Positions 11,601-22,911 are shown, numbered from the stretch's first letter. The stretch is 64,000 bases of DNA from Hirundichthys speculiger (GCA_018398805.1 JAGFBZ010001254.1:2007001-2071000), one strand, 5' to 3'. Numbers and translations: made by a program. Notes: a model not told the origin generated them from the letters alone.

Positions 11601-14180
11601 CTAGTGACGTGTTCCTCTCACTTCCCGATGCAACGCGCTTGCATTCGCTGCTCTCGTCAGTGATCAAATAGAGTAACATCAAAGAAAGATGACAAAGAAA
11701 TGTCAAAAGTTGTTGAGGTCATGATGCAGAGACAAAAGTAACCAGTTTTTATTTGCTTAGTTCAATAAACTGGCGCGTGCATTCAAATCGCTCTGTAAAA
11801 TAAAAGCGGGTGATTCTTAAATGACGATTGGTTCGCTGTATTTTTTTGGAGCTCTGAAGGTGTTGAGATGGTGCTAAAATTAAAATCATGTCATGCATGC
11901 CCCCCCCCCCCCAAACACACTCACATCCACACTCTTTTATAATCGCAGTTATCAAATCCCACTTCATTCAGGAGACCCTTTCTACTTCTGCTGTCACTTT
12001 GGCCCTCACATAACAGATGTTTAAAAATACCATTTTAAGCATACACCTCAGGCACAGAGAAATGCTCACTCTATAGAGGAGACTGACAGCACATCATCTG
12101 GATGCTCCATTTAAGCTAAAAACAACCACAAAGATAAAATCCACACGCTATTTATTTATTTCAGGATATTAGATTGAATGTAAAGTGAAAGCAGAGCTAT
12201 ACTGTCAGTGACATTATTCATTTCTTTGTCTCCAGAAATCCCTGCTTGTGATTGGAGGGATGTTGTAGAGTGCTGTAAAAGCCCCATGTTCGTATGCAGA
12301 GAGTCGCGTGTCTGTATTTGTGCATGTGGGCACAAGTAATTGGAATGACTGGCAAGGCTGGCTATGAGAAAACTGCTCTTTGGGAAAAAAAACAAAAAAA
12401 AAAAAAAAAAACTCATTAAAAATGTTGCAGCTGAGACTGCATCATTATACTGGCAAATTAGCCACCAACAGACACTGAGTCACTTCCTGTGTGATGTAAT
12501 CCTTGGGTCTTGCTTAAAACTATGAAACAACGATCATACTAAACTTTCAAGATTGTTTCTCAATTGTCATGTGCTGTCCAATGAGTGGTAGGATTTGGTA
12601 AGAAAAGCTCATATCACATCTCATAAGGCACCAGATATTACAGCTATAATAAAAAGAATACCTTTCACTAGGCAGAGTCGCTTTTATTTTACTATAGAAT
12701 GTACCAGGTGCTCTGGATCTTTCAACATGGACTATCTGTCCTTCAGTATGAGCAACTAGAGACAGACCGATGTAAAGCAGTTCCCTCCATCTGTGTTGTG
12801 GTTTTCTTTTAATGGCACACACTATAAGGGGACTACCAGGTCCTGAACTGAATCATCTCAATAAAAGACACATATGTCTCAACATATTCTGACTTATTCA
12901 GTCTCTACACTGTCTCTAAGGTAACATTTTATGAAAGCTACACATCCTCTAGATTATTATGACACTAATTCATATTTTTCAAATCAATGAACTAGAAGAA
13001 AATTGTCTCAGCAGCAAATTCTCATGAGCTCTGGCACTGCACATACCTTTTTGCAAGGTAATACCTTATGACCTACATAAACTTATGCACATGTGAATTT
13101 ATGAAATCAATTTCTAGTTATCTATTAGTCAACATATCTCTGCCATTAAAATCATACAAAACACATCATACTTTATTTTTATCGAACCACACAATATTCA
13201 AAACACTTAAGACTTAAGTGTGCTGTTTTCATTGCCTTGACGCCGTAGAGGATTTTTGAAGCAACAAGAGATAAGAATCAGAAACTATGAAATACCAATG
13301 CAGTCTTTGGATGCTACCCAGCCAGCATGTCCATGTCAGCATTTGTGGTAAAATTGGGCTATTTGAGTACACCATATGTTTGAGCTTGAAAATGCCAAAT
13401 GGCATGGGTCCCAAAGGGTTTCAGTCTTATGGGTGCCAAAAGGAAAGCCCATGGGGGCCAAATATACCTGGGCCATAAGGGACACAAGAGGGCAAAATGT
13501 GCTAAGAAGGCAAGATGTGTGTACTTTACATGATTGGCTTCACATCAAGACATGTTGGGCGGGTACTTTTTCCTTTCAGGTTGGACAGAGTGTAGACAAA
13601 ATCTTAGAACGAGTCACCGATCCACCTTGAGATTGCTAGATAGTGGTATGTTGGAGAAACACATTGGTACAGATTTGTTAGCCGACTGACTGAATAGACA
13701 CAGGTATTTTGTTGATGATGGAAACAAAAATTCACATTAGTGTCAAGTATAAAAAAGTAATTTAATAAATGAATATATATTTCATATTATTCCTTAAGTT
13801 CATAGGTGAGCTTCCATCAAAACTTTGTATGTCAAACTGCCCACACAGGTTTCTGTAAGTTATATAAGAAATACTGAGATATTGACTAGTTGAAAAAAAT
13901 AGATAAATGGCAGGGTTAAAATGATGTACAAGGGAAGAACACAGCCATTAAGCATGCACTTTTTTAAGAGGATGTGTAATCAAGAAGACTATGGGCCAAA
14001 TGGCAAATGGGCCTAAAGGAAAATAACTGTTTTATACTGATGCTTTGATAGCATTGTAGTTTAGATCTTGATTTTCTGAAGAACTGAGGATCATTTTGAT
14101 CAGTGGAGCTATAAAAACACACCACAAATACAAACATTTAAAACTTTAAATAAATGAATGTTTTTTCTTATGTCCCACAG
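8631..14180. other. Unassigned interval before kcnj5 coding exon 1
   Basis: No exon or clear transposon was established. Low-complexity tracts include a (TAATAA)-type run at 9059-9105, A14 at 9191, T18 at 11443, C12 at 11900, and A-rich 12387-12410. An open frame at 9226-9507 (+) has no recognisable domain. The stretch 13330-14020 carries many GGGCC/GGCCA words and may be an old, unidentified DNA transposon. Confidence 0.45.
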
Positions 14181-14260
14181 GTGAGCTTCAGCTGAGGATG
14201 GCAGGAGATTCTCGAGTCCTCATGGACCACAACATGGAGATAGGAGTAACACCTTCACAG
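14181..14260 (+). CDS. kcnj5: kcnj5 coding exon 1 (residues 1-21; CDS starts at 14198)
   Basis: The exon begins after the acceptor TGTCCCACAG (ends 14180). It has 17 bp of leader and then ATG at 14198 in a good context (A at -3, G at +4). The 21 codons start MAGDSRVLMDHNMEIGVTPS, which aligns without gaps to the N-terminus of vertebrate GIRK4 (MAGDSR...MEIGVTP). The donor is CACAG|GTACAT at 14260/14261, and the frame is left in phase 0. Exon 2 resumes with V-K-K-L-P-K, matching the P-K-K-I-P-K of the mammalian protein, which confirms the junction. This short exon carries only the cytoplasmic N-terminal tip. The leader piece would also hold the end of the possible upstream ORF (TGA at 14193-14195). 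Confidence 0.9.
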
Positions 14261-16798
14261 GTACATTTTCCCAAACTGTGCATTATTTGTATAACTGCAT
14301 GAGATGAGTTGAGGTGAGGTGAGGTGAGTTCAGGTGAGATGAGATTCATCAGACCATGTTGGCCATATTCCAATTTTATGCCTATATCCAATTTTTTGAT
14401 TAGTTGCAAACATTATCCTATAGCTATATTTACACTGGCTACCAACCTTGAAAAAGTTACGCTACAAGGGAGACACTGGTACTAGTTTAAATGACAGCCA
14501 ATGAAGATAAATATGTAGTAAATAAAGTTAATTCCATAAGTCCTTTGACCTGTCAGTGCTACAAGTATGAGGGCATTTATATTGCTAAGTTGTCAGCTGG
14601 TTCAGTAAAGGATGACATCTGCAAAGCCAGCTAAGAGTCCACCCACTTATTTTTTAAGTTGTGAAAGACACAACAGAAGCCACACAAAGAAACCAAGCTA
14701 TTCCTTTTGGAAGAATTAATCCTATGCAGGTTCACAGAAGTCTGCTGGAGCCTATCCGAGAAAGGCAGGGGTACACCCTGGACATGGCACCACTCACAAA
14801 CACTCCTACGGGCAATTTAGAACCACCAATTAACCTAACATGCTGTGTGGACTGTGGGAGGAATCCAGAGTACCCGGAGGAAACCCACGCGAGCACAGGG
14901 AGAACACACAAACTCCTGCTGAGGTTTGAACAAGGAACCTTCTTGCTCTGTAGCAACAGTGCTGACCACCAAGCCACCGTGCTGCCAGGCCTTAAAACCC
15001 TGTAAATACAGCCTCTCAGCAGCTCCAACAAGTAAACAGTTTACTTTACTTGGCAGTGCAGTTGATAAAGAAAATAGTCCATGAAGTGCTTTACAACTGC
15101 AAAAATCTTTTCATGGTTCTTGTTGGGGGATGTTCCCTGTTCCTGTGTCCTGTTATAGAAACTTCATAGAACTGCTTTTATAGGTTTTTTTTGTTGTTGT
15201 TGTTGTTTGTTTTTAGAAAAAACTTAAAAATTCAGCTTGTTGCCCTATGAGGTGTTCCCCAGTCTCTATACGCCTTTAGAGTTCCAAAAACTGTCTGGTC
15301 CACATGTCTTAATGTGTCTATGCCCCTATATCAGATGGTGGATTTATGTGTCCTGGGTCCATGTGAACATGTAGCATCTGAATCAGAGACCTCAATGAGA
15401 GAAACCTCCTTAATTTTCGACTGCCAAGGAGAAACAGCTATTGAACTGGTTTATGTATCATCACCCCCAGTAACCATATTGACTTGAGAAGATGGGCAGC
15501 ACTGCATGAGACAGCGACATCCACAGCTCAAGTAAATTTAAGAAACAATTGTGTGAATTAAATGTTATTTTCCACTTTAAAAAGCGGTGAACTGACTGTG
15601 CTCTGAATCTGAATTAGACCCAGTGTCACCAAGCATGATCTTTAATAAGTATTGTCTTTCAACACCTATGTCAAATATCCTTAAACAAGGATAAGCTCAA
15701 ATCAATGTCTGGGAAATCAATAGTCCACATGCAGACCTGACCAAGTACGTATAGTTATATAAAGACTAGAGGTGAAACTACAATTGATATCACATTTTAA
15801 CTACCTTGAATAAAATAGTCTGGTTACATTTTGTGTTGCAGCTTCTACTATCAAAATGCACTGCAAATAAATTGTAGTTCTTTAGATCGTGTTCTTTGCT
15901 GGCCAATTTGTGAGTGTGATAATCTTCATGATAGCACCAAGAAGCAGGCAGTGTGAGCACAAAAGGATATAACTTGGATAGAGATATGAGCATGACTTGA
16001 GAAAGAAATAGATCTTTGGCGCCTGATAAGCAGTGACAGACTTCAAGGGCACACGAGATGTTTATACCTCAACAAAAAGCATTTCAAGTATCAAGTGAGA
16101 ATGGAAATGTCACTGCGCTGCTTTAGTGTTCTTAAATTTTTGTAAGTTAGTCCTGGTGCAGGTTTTTTAAATCTATAGACAATTGTTTGTTCGAGAAAAG
16201 TAAAAAGAAAAGAGAGAAAAGAGAAACGATACAAGCATATTGATAGATCATGAGACATGCATTATTTTTAATGAACCAATCTGCAACAAAACATGCAATG
16301 TGATATCAATGCACGCATGTTCATGACAGGTGTAGGCTAGACAAGTGTCAGGTGTCTCCCCAGACATATACTATTTGTTTTTAAGATAGCATGAGGGTCT
16401 ATTAGGGAAGGGTGGATGTTCTGCTACTGCCATTGTCCCATAGTGTATAAGGACAGGGAGGGAGACAGGACAGAGCTGTGGAGCCTGATCACCTCTTTGG
16501 AGCAAGGCCAACAGCAAAGACCTGAGTGTCCTTGTGTTCTTGTTGCATCCTTATTCGCCATTTCTTTTTTCCTGTCATATACATGCATATAGTGGCATCT
16601 ACAATGTCACTGTTAAGCAGTCAAAAGAATCGACTGTATAACTTCTCTTGATTTAATTTGCCTTCCTAGCAGGAAGTTCAGATCAAAGCAGTAAACTTTT
16701 ACAAACCTAGATTCCTCTGTAAAAACATATTGTAACATCTACTTTGCTTCCTTCTCCTTCTTTCCCTGACTTTGCCCTTCTCTTTATCTTCAACATAG
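14261..16798 (+). other. kcnj5: kcnj5 intron 1
   Basis: 2,538 bp, with a GT donor at 14261 and an AG acceptor at 16797-16798 preceded by a long pyrimidine tract (CTTCCTTCTCCTTCTTTCCC region, 16747-16790). Contents: a short GTGAG-type degenerate tandem repeat at 14303-14345, the LINE tail at 14727-14996, a (TTG)n run near 15196-15212, and otherwise unassigned sequence. Confidence 0.9.
14727..14996 (+). mobile_element. LINE 3'-tail repeat, copy in kcnj5 intron 1
   Basis: It contains GGGGTACACCCTGGACA, CCTACGGGCAATTTAGA, GGACTGTGGGAGGAA and GAGGAAACCCACGCGAGCAC, and ends in ACCGTGCTGCC. The same block recurs at 30303-30655 and 54387-54665, with worn pieces at 20146-20345 and 38266-38350. This is a very common teleost interspersed repeat, generally regarded as the 3' part of a non-LTR retrotransposon (L2 or RTE/Expander type; not settled here). 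Confidence 0.75.
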
Positions 16799-17672
16799 GT
16801 GAAGAAGCTCCCCAAACATCTTAGGGAGCCTCAGATCTCAACTGAGCGAACCCACTTGATTTCTGACCCAGTTAAGAAGCCACGACAGCGATACGTGCAG
16901 AAGGATGGCAAGTGCAACGTTCATCATGGAAACGTGCAAGAGACTTACCGTTACCTCAGTGACTTGTTCACGACACTGGTGGACCTACGGTGGCGTTTTA
17001 GTCTCTTCATTTTCACATTGGTCTACGTAGTCAACTGGCTTTTCTTTGGGTTTTTATGGTGGCTGATTGCACTCATCCGTGGAGATCTTATTCATGCTGA
17101 TGAGGAGGGCTGGACCCCCTGTGTGGAGAACCTCAACAGTTTTGTCTCAGCTTTCCTCTTCTCTATTGAGACAGAGACCACCATTGGGTATGGTTATCGT
17201 GTAATAACAGAAAAATGCCCGGAAGGTATTATACTGCTTTTGGTGCAAGCCATTTTGGGCTCCATTGTTAACGCGATGATGGTGGGCTGCATGTTTGTCA
17301 AGATCTCACAGCCAAAGAACCGTGCAGAGACCCTCATGTTCTCACACAATGCTGTCATATCGGTGCGAGATAACAAGATGTGCCTGATGTTTCGGGTGGG
17401 GGACCTGAGAAACTCTCACATCGTGGAGGCATCGATTCGAGCGAAGTTAATCCGCTCGCAACAGACCAAAGAGGGGGAGTTCATCCCGCTCAACCAGACT
17501 GACATCAACATCGGTTTCGATACGGGAGATGATCGGCTGTTCTTGGTGTCACCGCTTATCATCTCTCATGAGATTAATGAGAAGAGCCCCTTCTGGGAGA
17601 TGTCAATGGCCCAAATGGAGAAGGAGGAGTTCGAGATTGTGGTTATCCTTGAAGGCATGGTGGAGGCCACAG
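16799..17672 (+). CDS. kcnj5: kcnj5 coding exon 2 (residues 22-312, plus first base of codon 313)
   Basis: This 874-bp exon encodes the channel core of Kir3.4 (GIRK4), a G-protein-gated inward-rectifier K+ channel subunit of the plasma membrane. It normally forms tetramers with GIRK1 and is opened by Gbeta-gamma, PIP2 and Na+. Features in order: [20 protein letters not shown] (51-70); slide helix and first membrane helix (about 80-112); pore loop with the TIGYG filter at 149-153; second membrane helix (about 163-188), with the pore-lining N179 of the rectification site; then the start of the cytoplasmic immunoglobulin-like domain. S143 (Kir3.4 type, where GIRK1 has Phe) and D223 (the Na+ sensor) are present. 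Numbering at the filter equals that of the human protein. The PIP2-binding PKKR is PKNR here (193-196). The donor CACAG|GTATGA leaves phase 1. Reading past it gives a stop after eight codons. Confidence 0.97.
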
Positions 17673-17850
17673 GTATGAATCATCCCTTTTTGGATTAAGC
17701 AGAGGTTAACATAGTTTGCTCCCATCAAGATGGAAATGATTAGGTTTCAAAACCCCTCTTCAAACACCTTGAGAGATGTCACAGAACAGTATATCCAGTT
17801 GTCTTTATACCGTTTTTGGTTTTTCATAGAGCATATTCGAATATAAGTTA

Positions 17851-18531
17851 CAGTGATCCCTTGCCAATTTGCGCTTTAAGTTCCGCGGTTTTAGTTATTC
17901 GCGGATTTTTCAGAAATATATTATATAATAAAAAAACAAGAAAAAAATTGCGGAAACATCACAGGATGTTGTGCGCGTTCTATCACAGCGAAGAAATGTT
18001 GTGAGCCAGTCTGGCCCCTTTAAGAAGGTGGCCTTATGGGTAATGGTGTGTGTGTGTCGTGGGACGGCAGAACGAAAACGAGGTTAGATGAAAAGTGGAG
18101 TGAGCATCAACAGCAGCCCAGCGTGTATAGATTTACATTCTCTGTTAACCGACAGGAGCCGAACAATACAACCTGTGTGATATTACAAGTTCTGCAGTGC
18201 CAGAATAAAGTGCCTGTTCCATGCAAAGAAAACCGGACTTTTTCTTTTGTTGTAGTTAGCGTGTTACCCGCTAATTTTGAGCCAAAGATAGCACAATACT
18301 CGTGGTTTCTTTACTACGGTTCAGAGACCAGAGGTTGTGGAGGAAACAGAAAGACCACAGTTGAGCTTTTGTCTTGTTTCCCTGCAGTGCCTCGCTACTT
18401 TTTTGCCATTTTTAAACATATTTTAAACACATTATTTAGGCTCGGGGGGCTCCGGCTCCCATTCGTGGATTTTGATTTTCGTGGGGGGGGGGGCGCTGGT
18501 CCTCATTAACTACGAAAAGTAGGGATCACTG
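17851..18531 (+). mobile_element. TA-flanked DNA transposon, complete non-autonomous copy
   Basis: The 681-bp element begins CAGTGATCCCTTG and ends GTAGGGATCACTG. The termini are inverted repeats, and the element is flanked by TA on both sides (17849-17850 and 18532-18533). The first part carries CGCGGTTTTAGTTATTCGCGG. Most of the rest matches the truncated copy at 8103-8630 in the opposite orientation. No transposase domain is visible, but the + frame 18036-18509 is open for 157 codons, and about 100 of them align with an open frame of the other copy. TIR and TA duplication fit the Tc1/mariner/pogo group. Confidence 0.85.
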
Positions 18532-18609
18532 TAATTTAATTCAATTTTTTTGCATTAGTTGCATTAACTTTGGACTGGTTTCTAAAAAGGCTTCAAGAAA
18601 TTTGCATTT

Positions 18610-18768
18610 CTTGGTGGCGCAGTGCTTAGGGCTGGCAGCCCATGTACAGAGCTACAGTTGCGGGTTCAACTCCTGGCCACTGCAATCTTTGCTGCACGTC
18701 CTCCCCATTGTCTTTCTGTCTATCTTCACTGTAAATAAAAGCCCTTAGTGCCAAAATAATCTTAAAAA
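18610..18768 (+). mobile_element. tRNA-derived SINE (copy 2)
   Basis: Diverged copy of the SINE at 7863: TGGTGGCGCAGTGCTTAGGG replaces the A-box region, GCGGGTTCAACTCC the B box, then TTTGCTGCACGTCCTCCCC and a body ending in TTAGTGCCAAAATAATCTTA. It lies 77 bp downstream of the TA-flanked element, the same neighbour type as copy 1 (8040/8103), although the orientations differ. Confidence 0.75.
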
Positions 18769-19127
18769 AGTTAGGGTACTTGTAAATGCCACAGTTTAAG
18801 CTATACTGAATATAATAGTATTAGTTTAATGATTTCATCACAGATAAGATTTTTTTTCTTTTTAGGGAGATGGGAATAGTTTCTTCTATTGAAATGATGT
18901 AATTCAATCTTTACTTACTGTACACTTTTTTAAGTAAATTATCTCCAACTTTCTTCATATATTTCTCTACTCTCATTGCAGCCCTCACTGGCACTGTTGC
19001 TACTTTGAGGTCATGTCTTTGATATCGGTTATTTAATGAATAAAGTGTAGCTACCCACACCACTAGCATTTGTATCAAGGCCAAGCTGACCACAAGTTAC
19101 ATTTACGTGGTGCACATAACTGGGCGG

Positions 19128-20001
19128 CAGGGTTATAATGGTTTTGGATCTTCCATTGGTTTTAGTTTTTATTTAGTTTTTCAAATTCAGTTAGTTTTAA
19201 TTCATTTTTAGAGCAGTCTTGCTAGTTTTTATTCGATTCGTTTTGAAATACTTAGTTTTAGTTTAGTTTTTATTAGTTTCAGTGTTAGTTTTAGTTTTAT
19301 TTTGTAAATTAGGATGTAATTTTGGTTCAAGTGAAGCACTGAACTTTTTGAAGGCTATCGAATCACATAGTCGTGTTTACATTCCGGTTTCTATAAACAT
19401 ATTTATCAATGCATCTTCCCGCGTGTGGTGTTCCTGTGTATTTACTGACCAGCAGCTATTTGGTCGCTTCTCTCTCCAGGGAGGAGGGCAGCGGGGCTAG
19501 CTTATCCAGGTAGTCTTGATTAGTCTTCTTGTGCGAGCTTTTCAAATGGACTTTCAGATTTGTGGGTTTTTTCCCCTTGAGAAGTATTACATACATTGTA
19601 TCACCTGCTTCTACAACAAGGCACTTACTTTTATCATTAACACAGTCATAGTCAAAGAAATCCCAAATAGGACTGCGCCGCTTTCTCCCAACTTTTGCCA
19701 CAGCCATCACTGCTGATCACTTTTTTTTTTTTTTTTTTTTTTTGTGGTTGTTGTTGTACAGCGGAGCGAAGTTAATAGATTTCAAACGTTTATGAGAAAA
19801 AAAATTAAAAATACGAAAACGAAGGACGTTCTTAATATTATTACAGTTAATTTTAGTTCATTTTATAAACATATAATACAGTTTCAGTTAGTCATCGTTT
19901 TTTTTTAAAAACTCATTTTTATTTTATTTCTGTTAACGAAAATGTTTTTTCAATTCTAGTTTTCATTATTTCATTCGTTTTCGTTAACGATAATAACCTT
20001 G
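19128..20001 (-). mobile_element. Non-autonomous hAT element with 8-bp target duplication and a BED-finger fragment
   Basis: The left end is CAGGGTTATAATGG; the right end reverse-complements to CAAGGTTATTATCG. Flanking octamers are CTGGGCGG (19120-19127) and CTGGGTGG (20002-20009), a hAT-type target duplication with one difference. The interior is rich in TTAGTTTTTATTTAG words and contains a T23 run. On the minus strand 19710-19456 encodes an 84-residue BED-zinc-finger-like N-terminal piece of a transposase (SPIWDFFDYDCVNDKSKC, then KKPTNLKVHLKSSHKK). No catalytic domain follows, so the copy depends on another element to move. Confidence 0.88.
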
Positions 20002-20145
20002 CTGGGTGGTTCTGTAAAGTTCCACAAAGTTCCTGTTTTCCAGTTGAATTCTGTGGCCAGAGCTGAGAACGGTTAAATAAAGCAACTTCAATATTCAAAA
20101 TAGGATTACATTAGATTTTTTCTAACACTGATGAACGCACCAATT

Positions 20146-20345
20146 TAAGCATCCATTCATTATCGACACCTGCTTCTTCCTAGTCCCCATGTCTCTTCAA
20201 GCAAAGCCCTGGTGTCACCAGTCCATCACAGGGCTAGATAAAGAAAATGTAGTCTGGCCAATCAGGTGGACATGCGTGTTGTGGGAAGAAACTGCAGTAC
20301 CCAAAGACTACGTCAACAATACCAACCACCAAGCAGCTATGATGA
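20146..20345 (+). mobile_element. Worn copy of the LINE 3'-tail repeat
   Basis: Recognisable remnants in order are CATCCATTCATTATC, GTGTCACCAGTCCATCACAGG, GACATGCGTGTTGTGGGAAG, AAACTGCAGTACCC and ACCAAGCAG. It is much more diverged than the copies at 14727 and 30303, so it is an older insertion. Confidence 0.55.
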
Positions 20346-21174
20346 CTTGGTGAATAGACTCCCTAAACATCATTTTAATGTAAAGAATACATAAACCTTT
20401 AAAGCATGATGGTATTCAGGTATTAATTTGCTACTCGAGCTTGAGACCTGCGCAGTACTGTTTAAATCAGTATTTTTGTTAAGCCTGCATTGTTTCATGG
20501 CCTTTATTGCAGGACTAATTAAAATAAACATATTTGAAATACAATGCATTAAACATGGTGGTAATTTACTTTAATTAATAGCACCATACTTTTCAACAGT
20601 AGATGAAGCCCCCTAGAGTATAGTTTAATGGACCAACAGTTGCTGATTTTTAAACCAAATGTGATAAAGCATTCTTCTGAGCATTTCTGCTCTGATGTAT
20701 CTTTTATTCATATGTTCCCTTAAAAAGCATCAACACTCATTATGTTTTCTAGTCATGCTGCTGGATACTTAACTCAGCCACCTCAGCTTTTGACAAGTTG
20801 AGGAATCGTGTAGTGGTGGATTTGTCATCACCTTTCTCAACCACTGACAACAAACTCATAGTAAATCAAGCATAAGCTTAAGAAAAAAAGAAGGTTAACC
20901 TCATCTAACACCTAAAACAAGAGGACAGCTTATGGAAGAATATGTACACTACTACTGGACAACAGTTTACATGCAAATAGAGATGATTTTTTTTGTAATT
21001 CGTATTGAGTAATTGGGTTCAATCTGAGCTGCAATTTAAATCTGATCTTAAGGCAGACTGTGTAAAAGCTGTGCTGATCCACAGTGTATAATGTCTTCTA
21101 TAAAAAAAAATTTGGAATAAAATAATCAAGACGTGATCAGACAGACTTTATAATACTTGGATTAAAATCCTTGC

Positions 21175-21699
21175 AGTCAATCCACTGTCCATCCCGGGGT
21201 TCACCTCCACTTGTGTTTGGGTGCCGACTGACGTGGTGATCGGCGACCTGGTCCTCTGGCCATCTCATCCCAGTGCTGCTACCTCCATCTGTTTATGTTT
21301 ATATGGCCATTGTATTTAGTCATTTGTGTGCTCTCCTCTTTCTGTCCTCCATTCTTCTCCGTCCTCCATCCTCTCTCTGTCCTGTCTCCCCTCTTTTCTT
21401 TCTCTACCCGGCTGGCCTTCGGCAGGAAGGTCCCCCCATATGAGCCAGGTCCTGCTCAAGGTTTCTTCCTCTTAAAGTGGAGTTTTTCCTTGCCATTGTT
21501 TGGCATTAAGGTTTTTTTTTCTCCCTACGTGGGAGTTTTTTACCTGCCATTATCACTGATTGGATTTAATATTATAATCTTAGTTAATGATATTTGCTCG
21601 GGGGTCATGCTCTGGGTCTCTGTAAAGCGCCTAGAGACAATTGTCATTGTAACAGACGCTATACAAATAAAATTGAATTGAATTGAATTGAATTGAATG
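21175..21699 (+). mobile_element. 3' end of a fish LINE with (TTGAA)n tail
   Basis: The segment contains the blocks GGTCCTGCTCAAGGTTTCTT, GGAGTTTTTCCTTGCCA, TAAAGCGCCTAGAGACAA and GACGCTATACAAATAAAATTG, then five TTGAA-type repeats (21671-21699). These blocks are the familiar 3' untranslated end of a teleost non-LTR retrotransposon. No reverse transcriptase is present, so it is 5'-truncated. The open frame at 21295-21681 is a by-product of this repeat. Confidence 0.8.
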
Positions 21700-21760
21700 A
21701 CTGTTGAAGTCTTGAGCCCATGGACATCAATGAATTATTTGTTTTCTACCTGGACATACA

Positions 21761-21927
21761 CTATACTGCCAAAAGTACTTGTTTACCCATCAAAATTATC
21801 AGAATCAGGTGTTCCGATCACTTCCATGGCCACAGGTGTATAAAATTAAGCATCTAGTTATGCAGAATGTTTCTACAAACATTTGTTTACTGAACCATTT
21901 GTTTACTGAACCAACTGAACCCTATCA
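21761..21927 (+). mobile_element. Terminal fragment of a Tc1-like element
   Basis: It starts CACTATACTGCCAAAAGTA and continues CAGAATCAGGTGTTCC, CTTCCATGGCCACAGGTGTA and TAAAATTAAGCA. This is the leader of a Tc1-type element widespread in fish genomes. The matching transposase and far terminus do not follow directly. Confidence 0.7.
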
Positions 21928-22141
21928 CAGTCATCTCTGAATTTGGGGATAGCCGTGCCGTGCACACATACGAACTAAAAATAACATGGGCTACCCTGCA
22001 CAAAAGTAAAGATACATCTGCCTACCTGTACAGGCCATTTTGATGCAATCACTCAATGGACAGGAATTCCCACGGGTGGATGCAGAGGTAGCCAGTTTTT
22101 CTGTCCGTCCACATTTCTAAAGTAACGGCACCATTGTGCTC

Positions 22142-22773
22142 CTACAGTTGTATTTTGAGTTCCGGAATTGTTTGCTGTCGAATCTCCTCCGCATATCTGG
22201 TCACTCCACGGGAAACGGCGTTGGGGTCAGGCAGCCGTTGGTTAGCATCAACACGGCCAGCTCGTGCACCAACATCAATAAGCCCCTGTGCTAATGCAAA
22301 AAAGCCCTCGCCATGTATAGTTTCAAAGGGTCGAATATCGTTGCACACAAAATTTACGCACAGTTTGGTTATAGCGTCTTTGTCTTCTTTGCGAGGCACC
22401 TGCAGTAATGCCGTCTTCTTAACAAAATGTTCAAGGACAGACTTCGATGGGTTTCCAAAGCTAGCACAGGTGTCGGCATGCTTCTTGAGAGAGGATGTCC
22501 CACACTTCCGGCTGTCGCACACAAACACTTTAAGGCATTTCTTACAGGCAGTGAAGCCTTCAACGATGTTGTTTTCACTATCATACATCCAAAATACTTC
22601 CAAACGTCTGATTTTAGTTTCGTGGAGGTATTGGCAACAACTTTGTACTGTCCATTAACCAACTTCTTTTTCAGCTCTTCCGTAGTCACTTTGAATAACA
22701 CTGCAGGGCATTGCGTGACGTGAAAACAAAAGTTGCAAAGATTCTTGGGAAGGCGCGAGCAGTTTACAGACAA
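22142..22773 (-). mobile_element. hAT transposase pseudogene, N-terminal BED finger region
   Basis: On the minus strand, 22773-22595 reads TTEELKKKLVNGQYKVV...KSDVWKYFG. After a frameshift near 22595, 22603-22142 reads a frame with CKKCLKVFVCD, SLKKHADTC (a BED-type zinc finger with Cys and His ligands) and DIRPFETIHGEGFFALAQG, a region seen in hobo/Hermes-type transposases. The catalytic core and dimerisation region are absent. A GC-rich stretch (23553-23680) with CCCGGCCCGACCCGG may belong to the same element, separated from it by the MITE at 22912. Confidence 0.8.
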
Positions 22774-22911
22774 AAAAAAAAAAAATCAGATTTTACTTTT
22801 TAAAGAGAGTTTTACTTTTTAAAGGCTGTTTACAATTCACAACAACATAGGCTTTTATATTTAAAAAATATTTATTTTTGTTGGCACATTTTGTAAACCA
22901 GCAGTCAGACC

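Noticed and set aside
17673..17698. Alternative kcnj5 ending by reading through the exon 2 donor
   Set aside because: It would add only eight unconserved codons and remove the conserved C-terminal part encoded by exon 3; the donor is strong and the phase fits exon 3.
21295..21681. 128-codon open frame
   Set aside because: It lies wholly within the 3' untranslated tail of a common fish LINE.
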